Assembly (NCBI RefSeq): GCF_030527935.1
Contig: NZ_JAUMZV010000042.1
Coordinates: 1 to 17,866 of the forward strand
From: Kingella sp. (in: b-proteobacteria)
GTDB lineage: Bacteria; Pseudomonadota; Gammaproteobacteria; Burkholderiales; Neisseriaceae
DNA: 17,866 nt
Direction: 5' to 3'
The translations under genes and the position numbers were made by a program. The notes below the pieces were generated by a model. That model did not search any database, had not been told where the DNA came from, and saw nothing but the letters and a program-made list of their open reading frames with translations. This document shows, one piece after another, positions 12,902 through 17,866 of the stretch. Each line of letters opens with the position of its first letter. Positions within the stretch are counted from its first letter, which is position 1.

Positions 12902-13804
12902 ATGAAAAAACAGTCTTTTATTTTAAGCATCATCGCCGCTTCGCTCGCCCTAGCCGCGTGTAACCAAAACGCAGGGCAGCCCACCCCAGCCGCATCAGGC
13001 GCAGCCCCCGCTGCCACGTCCAGCGCATCAGGCGCAGCAACATCCGCGCCCGCCACTTCTGCTCCCGTAGCAGGCTTGGAAACCGAAAGCAAACAACTGG
13101 GCTACTTGCTGGGCTACCAATTTGCCATGAGCGCGCAACTGGATACGCTGAAAAAAAGCGGTATTGAAGTGGACACCGATGCGCTGATTAAAGGCATGAA
13201 CGACCAAATGGCAGGCACGCAATCGCAGCTGAACGAGCAACAAGCGCAAGCCGCCATTGCCAGCGTGCAAAAGAAAATGGACGAATTTGCTAAAAAACAA
13301 GCCAGCGAAACCGCAGCCGCAGGCGAAAAATACCTAGCCGATAACAAAGCCAAAGAAGGCGTAAAAACCACCGAATCAGGCTTGCAATACAAAGTAAACA
13401 AAGAAGGCACAGGCACACAAGTTGCCAAAGGCGATTTGGTAACCGTGGAATACGAAGGTCGCCTGACCGATGGCACAGTATTTGACAGCACCAAAAACCA
13501 CAACAATCAACCCATGGACGCGCCCGTGGTGGATGGCGCATTTATCCAAGGCTGGGTGGAAGGCTTGCAGCTGATGAAAGAAGGCGGCGAATACACGCTT
13601 TACATCCCCGCCAAACTGGCTTATGGCGAACGCGGTCAAGGCGGCATCCCTGCCAACTCGGTGCTGGTGTTTGACATCAAAGTGAACAAAGTGCAAAAAG
13701 GCGAAGGCGACAAATTGGTGAAACGCGCCCAAGAAGCACAAGCCAAACAAATGCAGCAAATGCAACAACAAATGCAACAAGCGCAACAACCTGCCAAAAA
13801 ATAA
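12902..13804 (+). CDS. mip: Mip/FkpA-like FKBP-type peptidyl-prolyl isomerase lipoprotein
   Basis: A 300-residue envelope lipoprotein foldase. The signal peptide ends in the lipobox LAAC with Cys20 as the acylation site. A low-complexity Ala/Ser/Pro/Thr linker follows (about 28-56). The FKBP-N dimerisation domain (about 60-150) has SKQLGYLLGYQFAM and a long helix. The FKBP catalytic domain (about 160-265) has VTVEYEGRLTDGTVFDST, FIQGWVEGLQLMKEGGEY and AYGERGQGGIPANSVLVF. The tail (273-300) is Gln/Met-rich. Neisserial Mip and E. coli FkpA are the nearest families I recognise. It is monocistronic between its own promoter and terminator. Confidence 0.93.
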   Translation: MKKQSFILSIIAASLALAACNQNAGQPTPAASGAAPAATSSASGAATSAPATSAPVAGLETESKQLGYLLGYQFAMSAQLDTLKKSGIEVDTDALIKGMNDQMAGTQSQLNEQQAQAAIASVQKKMDEFAKKQASETAAAGEKYLADNKAKEGVKTTESGLQYKVNKEGTGTQVAKGDLVTVEYEGRLTDGTVFDSTKNHNNQPMDAPVVDGAFIQGWVEGLQLMKEGGEYTLYIPAKLAYGERGQGGIPANSVLVFDIKVNKVQKGEGDKLVKRAQEAQAKQMQQMQQQMQQAQQPAKK

Positions 13805-13821
13805 GCGTTTTAACGGCAGCC

Positions 13822-13858
13822 AAACCGCTTTTCATACCACGAAAAGCGGTTTTTCTTT
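13822..13858 (+). terminator. intrinsic terminator of the Mip-like gene
   Basis: A 12-bp perfect stem (AAACCGCTTTTC with GAAAAGCGGTTT) encloses a 7-nt loop and is followed by TTTCTTTT. It lies 18 bp past the stop codon. Confidence 0.92.
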
Positions 13859-13973
13859 TAGCCGCGCCGCAACTTTTCAGGCTGCCTTATGGCCGCGCAA
13901 AACCTTTGCAAAACAGCACGCCGCAGCAAAAGTTAAGCCACGCGGCAAGATGCTAACAAAACTTAAAAAACGC

Positions 13974-14004
13974 TTAACATTACGCCCCAAACATCAGGTA
14001 AAAT
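13974..14004 (+). promoter_or_regulatory. possible promoter of the substrate-binding protein gene
   Basis: TTAACA (13974-13979) and TAAAAT (13999-14004) resemble -35 and -10 elements, but the 19-bp spacing is long. The start codon is 48 bp downstream, with AGGAA about 10 bases before it. Confidence 0.4.
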
Positions 14005-14051
14005 CCGCCAATTGTTTTCCCGCCATCAACTCTCACAGGAATGCTTAACCA

Positions 14052-14891
14052 ATGACCACAAAAACATGGCTGTCTGCCGCTTTCTCATGCTTAACCCTAT
14101 CGCTTGCCGCTTGCGGCGGACAAAGCAACGCCCCCGCTAACCACAGCGCATCCCATCCCGCGCCCGCCGCCGCATCAGGCGCATCAGGCACAGCCGATGG
14201 CAACGGCAGAGTGCTGCGCGTGGCGGGCAATGCCACATTCGCCCCGTTTGAATCGCTGGACGCAAACAAAAAAGTAACAGGCTTTGATATTGACCTGATT
14301 AACGCCATGGGCGAAGCGGGCAATTTTAAAGTGGAATACAAAGACCAGCCGTGGGAAAGCCTATTCCCCGCGTTAAGCAACGGTGACGCCGATGTGTTGG
14401 TATCAGGCATCACCATCACCGACGAACGCAAAGCCACCATGGCGTTTAGCGAACCTTATTACCAAATCACCCAAGTGGTTTTGGTGCCGCCCAGCAAAAA
14501 TGTGGCCAAGGTGGAAGATTTGAAAAAACTGCACAAAATCGGCGTGGTAACGGGCTACACAGGCGATTACGCCGCGCAAAAAATCTTCGGACCGACCAGC
14601 GAGCAAGTGGTCCGCTTTGACAACGTGGGCCTGCTCACCAAAGAAGTGGAAAACGGCGGCGTAGACGCAGGCATTTTGGACAACGCCGTTGTCGCCCACT
14701 ACATTAAAAACAACAGCAGCAAAGGCTTCAAAATGGCCGCCCTGCCCGACTTCCCCGCCGAACACTACGGCATGGCGGTTCGCAAAGACGATGCCCAAAC
14801 CCTCGCCCTGCTGAACGACTCGCTCGCCAAAGTGCGCGCCAGCGGCAAATACGCCGAAATCGAAGCCAAATACTTCGCCACAGGCAAATAA
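14052..14891 (+). CDS. amino-acid ABC transporter substrate-binding lipoprotein (SBP family 3)
   Basis: A 279-residue periplasmic-face lipoprotein that captures polar amino acids for an ABC importer. The lipobox LAAC places the lipidated Cys at residue 21. An Ala/Ser/Pro linker (about 22-50) precedes the SBP-3 domain: RVAGNATFAPFES, GFDIDLINAMGEA (substrate-binding segment), LFPALSNGDADVLVSGITIT, FSEPYYQITQVVLV and GVVTGYTGDYAA. The exact ligand cannot be read from sequence; neisserial relatives include cystine- and glutamine-type binders. No permease or ATPase gene is adjacent, so it is an orphan component in this window. Confidence 0.92.
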   Translation: MTTKTWLSAAFSCLTLSLAACGGQSNAPANHSASHPAPAAASGASGTADGNGRVLRVAGNATFAPFESLDANKKVTGFDIDLINAMGEAGNFKVEYKDQPWESLFPALSNGDADVLVSGITITDERKATMAFSEPYYQITQVVLVPPSKNVAKVEDLKKLHKIGVVTGYTGDYAAQKIFGPTSEQVVRFDNVGLLTKEVENGGVDAGILDNAVVAHYIKNNSSKGFKMAALPDFPAEHYGMAVRKDDAQTLALLNDSLAKVRASGKYAEIEAKYFATGK

Positions 14892-15441
14892 GCCCGTTTC
14901 CCATTAAAAATCGGTGCGACCGCAAGGCTGGTTTGTTCCTGGCCCGCGCAAAAACCAACGCAGCAACCCTATCAACGAGATAACAATCCATGATAATTGC
15001 CGATACGCGTTTTTAAACCCAAACCTTTTGACGGCTTGAACCACTCCCGTCAAAAGGTTTCTGCGTTTCCCCAAGCAAGGGATTTTCAGGCTGCCTAAAC
15101 AGCCTGTGGGATGAAACAAGCATAAACCCGCGCAGCCGCATCCAAGGCAGCCTGAAAACCGCATCCGCCGCCATCCGCTCCTTAGTCTCGCGCGCAAGAA
15201 AAATGATAGTGCGCGCAAACACCGCTTCATACCTAACAACCGCAGCCTGAAACCCCAAAATCCTTTTTCAGGCTGCCCTTGCAATTTCCCAGCCCCACCA
15301 CCATATCTCCCAAACTTTTTTGCCTGAAAGCCAACTGCGCTATTGCAGGCAAAACCCATTATCCGTTCCCATCGCTGCATCCATACACGCAGAGCATCCC
15401 ATCACACCACGCGGATAAATCACAACCATCGAGTGCCCCCT
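14892..15441. other. 550-bp spacer before rpoD
   Basis: No supported gene. It holds the 15021-15060 hairpin, an inverted pair of exact DUS (15085-15096 and 15145-15156), near-DUS at about 15242 and 15268, and a TTGCCTG/CAGGCAA inverted repeat (15320-15326 with 15346-15352) in the probable rpoD leader. A minus-strand open frame through it is DUS-derived and unlike any protein I know. I could not place an rpoD promoter with confidence. Confidence 0.6.
15021..15060 (+). terminator. hairpin downstream of the substrate-binding protein gene
   Basis: A 13-bp perfect inverted repeat (15021-15033 with 15048-15060) encloses a 14-nt loop about 130 bp past the stop. The right arm ends GGTTT but no long T run follows, so termination is plausible rather than certain. 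Confidence 0.5.
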
Positions 15442-17400
15442 ATGTCTGAAAAATCCATCCCCGAACAAGAAAACGAAGAAACACTGGCCAACGACAACCG
15501 CCCGCTCACTCCCGAAGAGCAGCGCGAACGCCTGCGCCGCCTTATCATCCAAGGCAAAGAGCGCGGCTACATTACCTACGCCGAAATCAACGATGCCCTG
15601 CCCGACGATATGTCCGATGCCGAGCAGATTGACAACATCGTTAATATGATTCAAGGCTTGGGCATCCAAGTAACCGAAGAAGCCCTCGATGCCGACAGCC
15701 TACTGATGAACGACAACAGCACCGCCATCACCGATGAAGATGCCGTTGCCGAAGCCGAAGCCGCGCTGTCGCAAGCCGATTCCGAATTTGGACGCACCAC
15801 CGATCCCGTGCGTATGTATATGCGTGAAATGGGGCAAGTGGATTTGCTCACCCGCGAAGACGAAATCAAAATCGCCAAAGAAATTGAAAACGCCTTGAAA
15901 AACATGATTCAAGCCATTTCAGCCTGCCCTGGGTCTATCGGCGAGATTTTGGATTTAATCAACCAAATCAAAAAAGACGAAATCAAAGTAGATGAAGTGG
16001 TGGAAGCCATTATTGACCCCAACGAAGTCTTGCTCAACGAATTGGGCTTGGGGCATCTGGAAAGCAGCCTGAACAGCAATCAAGCCGCATCCAACGATGA
16101 TTCATCCGATGATGGCGACAGCGATGATGACGAAGATGGCGACGGCGACAGCGCAGCGATGGAAAGCCAAAACTTGGAAGAACTCAAAGCCCAAGTTTTA
16201 GACCATTTCAAACAAATTGAAAAAAGCTACAACCTGATGATTCGCGCATTAGACAAAAGCGGCAGCAGCAGCGCGAAATACCTAGAACATCGCGGCAATA
16301 TCGCCAACAAATTGCTGGAAGTGCGCTTTTCCACCCGCCAAATTGAAAAATTGAGCGACAGCCTGCGCTCGCGCGTGGAAAAAATCCGCAAGCTGGAACG
16401 CGAAATCCGCGACATCTGCCTAGACCGCGTCAACATGGACAGAGACTATTTCATCGCCCATTTTCTGCCCAATGCCACCAATTTGGACTGGATTGAAGAA
16501 GAAATCGGCAAAAAACGCGCGTGGGGCGAAACGCTAGACCGCTTCCGCCACGCCATTTTGGAAAAACAAACCGAAATGGCAGAGTTGGAACAACACGCTC
16601 GCGTGTCCATCGCCGAGCTCAAAGACATCAGCAAAAACATGGTAAAAAGCGAAAAAGAAACCGCCGCCGCCAAGCAAAAAATGATTCAGGCAAACTTGCG
16701 TTTGGTGATTTCCATTGCCAAAAAATACACCAATCGCGGCTTGCAATTTCTTGATTTGATTCAAGAAGGCAATATTGGCTTAATGAAAGCGGTGGATAAA
16801 TTTGAATACCGCCGTGGTTACAAATTTTCCACTTATGCGACTTGGTGGATTCGCCAAGCGATTACGCGCTCCATCGCCGACCAAGCACGCACCATCCGCA
16901 TCCCTGTGCACATGATTGAAACGATTAACAAAATGAACCGCATTTCGCGCCAATATCTGCAAGAAACAGGCGAAGACCCCGATTCAGCCAAACTGGCGGA
17001 ATTGATGGAAATGCCCGAAGACAAAATCCGCAAAATCATGAAAATCGCCAAAGAGCCGATTTCTATGGAATCCCCCGTTGGCGATGATGACGACAGCCAC
17101 TTGGGCGATTTTATTGAAGACGTAAACAACGTTGCGCCTGCCGAAGCGGCGATGTATTCCAGCCTGCGCGAAGTAACCGCCGATGTGCTGGAAAGCCTAA
17201 CGCCGCGCGAAGCGAAAGTGCTGCGGATGCGCTTTGGCATTGACATGAACACCGACCACACGCTTGAAGAAGTGGGCAAACAGTTTGACGTTACGCGCGA
17301 GCGCATCCGCCAAATTGAAGCCAAAGCGTTACGCAAACTGCGCCACCCCACGCGCTCCGATAAGCTGAAAAGTTTTTTGGATAGCGAAGAAGGAAAATAA
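15442..17400 (+). CDS. rpoD: RNA polymerase primary sigma factor (sigma-70)
   Basis: A 652-residue housekeeping sigma factor. Region 1.1 spans about 20-80 (RLIIQGKERGYITYAEINDALP) and region 1.2 starts at DPVRMYMREMG (121-131). The non-conserved insertion includes an extreme acidic stretch at 219-237. Regions 2.1-2.4 (about 415-490) show ANLRLVISIAKKY, GLQFLDLIQEGNIGLM and YKFSTYATWWIRQAITR. Region 4 (about 600-646) has the helix-turn-helix TLEEVGKQFDVTRERIRQIE. The ATG at 15442 matches the neisserial start; the 33 codons in frame upstream are leader. dnaG, a frequent neighbour of rpoD elsewhere, is absent here. Confidence 0.98.
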   Translation: MSEKSIPEQENEETLANDNRPLTPEEQRERLRRLIIQGKERGYITYAEINDALPDDMSDAEQIDNIVNMIQGLGIQVTEEALDADSLLMNDNSTAITDEDAVAEAEAALSQADSEFGRTTDPVRMYMREMGQVDLLTREDEIKIAKEIENALKNMIQAISACPGSIGEILDLINQIKKDEIKVDEVVEAIIDPNEVLLNELGLGHLESSLNSNQAASNDDSSDDGDSDDDEDGDGDSAAMESQNLEELKAQVLDHFKQIEKSYNLMIRALDKSGSSSAKYLEHRGNIANKLLEVRFSTRQIEKLSDSLRSRVEKIRKLEREIRDICLDRVNMDRDYFIAHFLPNATNLDWIEEEIGKKRAWGETLDRFRHAILEKQTEMAELEQHARVSIAELKDISKNMVKSEKETAAAKQKMIQANLRLVISIAKKYTNRGLQFLDLIQEGNIGLMKAVDKFEYRRGYKFSTYATWWIRQAITRSIADQARTIRIPVHMIETINKMNRISRQYLQETGEDPDSAKLAELMEMPEDKIRKIMKIAKEPISMESPVGDDDDSHLGDFIEDVNNVAPAEAAMYSSLREVTADVLESLTPREAKVLRMRFGIDMNTDHTLEEVGKQFDVTRERIRQIEAKALRKLRHPTRSDKLKSFLDSEEGK

Positions 17401-17422
17401 GCGCGGAGCTGCAAATATTGAG

Positions 17423-17467
17423 AACCTGTATCCGTACTATAATGTGCGAATACAGGTTTTTTGTTTT
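17423..17467 (+). terminator. rpoD intrinsic terminator related to MITE ends
   Basis: AACCTGTATCCG (17423-17434) pairs with CGAATACAGGTT (17447-17458) except for one mismatch, around a 12-nt loop. It is followed by TTTTTGTTTTT. The arms match the terminal repeat of the 8125-8284 element. The loop contains TATAAT (17438-17443). Confidence 0.9.
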
Positions 17468-17493
17468 TCGTCTCGCAGAATTAGGAGCAAAAA

Positions 17494-17811
17494 ATGAGCG
17501 CACTCACGCAAACGCTGACCCTTGCCAACGGCATCACCATTCCGCAACTGGGCTTGGGCACTTGGATGATTGACAACGCCGATGCCAGCCAAGCCGTTCA
17601 AGCTGCCTTAGCAGCGGGCTATCGCCATATTGACACCGCCCAAGATTACGGCAACGAACAAGGCGTGGGCGCAGGCATTCGCGCCAGCGGCTTGGCACGT
17701 GCCGATATTTTTCTGACCAGCAAACTGTTGGCGCAGCATAAAAACTACTCCGATGCCCAAGCTGCGCTGGCGCAATCGTTTATAGATTTAGGGGTGGATT
17801 ATATTGATTTG
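17494..17811 (+). pseudogene. aldo/keto reductase, truncated by foreign sequence
   Basis: The first 106 residues are a clear aldo/keto reductase (TIM barrel, NADPH-dependent carbonyl reduction): IPQLGLGTWMI, AGYRHIDTAQDYGNE with catalytic Asp47 and Tyr52, and TSKL with Lys77. The family motif DLGVDYIDL is then followed by unrelated RHIGQNGG and a stop at 17838, instead of the expected continuation with the catalytic His. Two-thirds of the barrel is missing. The start has a strong AGGAG ribosome binding site. The junction is at or close to 17806-17812. Beyond it the sequence is probably a mobile element. Non-functional as it stands unless the window edge is an assembly artefact. Confidence 0.85.
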
Positions 17812-17866
17812 AGGCATATAGGACAAAATGGAGGCTAAAACCCGCTAGAAACCTTATCCTATAAGG
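17812..17866. mobile_element. probable mobile element end at the right edge
   Basis: The sequence after the reductase break contains an inverted repeat TATAGGA (17817-17823) / TCCTATA (17857-17863) and a small CCTTAT-CCT-ATAAGG hairpin (17852-17866). No transposase is visible before the window ends. The family is not identifiable; it differs from the IS-like end at the left edge. Confidence 0.4.

Larger units (their letters stand above)
1521..15156. repeat. DNA uptake sequences, AG-kingDUS type (AGGCAGCCTGAA)
   Basis: Exact 12-mers found by eye. Plus orientation starts: 5132, 6500, 6546, 6688, 6829, 8977, 11697, 15145. Minus orientation starts: 1521, 3308, 3940, 5281, 6611, 6802, 8291, 9007, 9918, 9935, 9990, 11051, 11627, 11809, 12697, 12754, 13876, 15085. 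The simDUS form AGGCTGCCTGAA occurs at 1060 (minus), 2258, 3311 and 3943. DUS are bound by the ComP minor pilin during natural transformation. Most lie between genes; those at 1521, 9990, 12697 and 12754 are in coding sequence. Confidence 0.9.

Noticed and set aside
12793..13092. 100-residue N-terminal extension of PrmB
   Set aside because: It would run across the divergent promoter region and into the opposite lipoprotein gene; PrmB homology begins after ATG 12792.
14904..15380. 158-codon minus-strand frame in the rpoD spacer
   Set aside because: Its composition comes from DUS and GC-rich spacer, it has no ribosome binding site and no recognisable domain, and it overlaps terminator and leader elements.

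Overview
The window comes from a member of the Neisseriaceae, most likely Kingella or a close relative. The main evidence is the 12-mer AGGCAGCCTGAA, which matches the AG-kingDUS dialect of the neisserial DNA uptake sequence. I count about 26 exact copies by eye across both strands, plus many one-mismatch copies. A neisserial dRS3-type repeat is also present, and the RpoD, PldA, DUF502 and lipoprotein sequences look neisserial. No rRNA, tRNA, CRISPR array or phage module was seen.

Layout. Everything from the left edge to 12792 is coded on the minus strand and everything from 12902 on the plus strand, with one divergent promoter region between (12793-12901). From the left: an IS-like end joined to a broken glutathione S-transferase gene; aspS with a hairpin terminator; a frameshifted mrr restriction gene; mdaB; a frameshifted DUF29 gene; a DUF502 membrane protein gene; pldA; a 404-bp DUS-rich spacer; rlmK; a 513-bp repeat-filled spacer holding a 160-bp MITE-like element; kptA; corC; bioB; ybeY; prmB. 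On the plus strand: a Mip-like FKBP lipoprotein, an amino-acid ABC substrate-binding lipoprotein, a 550-bp spacer, rpoD, and an aldo/keto reductase cut off by foreign sequence at the right edge.

Functional grouping. Several minus-strand genes concern ribosome and RNA maturation: RlmK (23S rRNA methylation), PrmB (ribosomal protein L3 methylation), YbeY (rRNA processing), KptA (RNA 2'-phosphate removal) and AspRS. Others are envelope proteins (PldA, DUF502, the two lipoproteins), a metal/ion-homeostasis protein (CorC), biotin synthesis (BioB) and quinone reduction (MdaB). It is mostly core chromosome carrying a small accessory patch (mrr, mdaB, DUF29) between aspS and the DUF502 gene.

No clearly new multi-gene system is visible. 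What stands out is non-coding or degraded: both window ends stop inside interrupted genes; three genes in the left 4.4 kb are broken; DUS copies act as paired hairpins, palindromes and peptide-coding segments; direct repeats flank kptA; and the rpoD terminator resembles the ends of the MITE.
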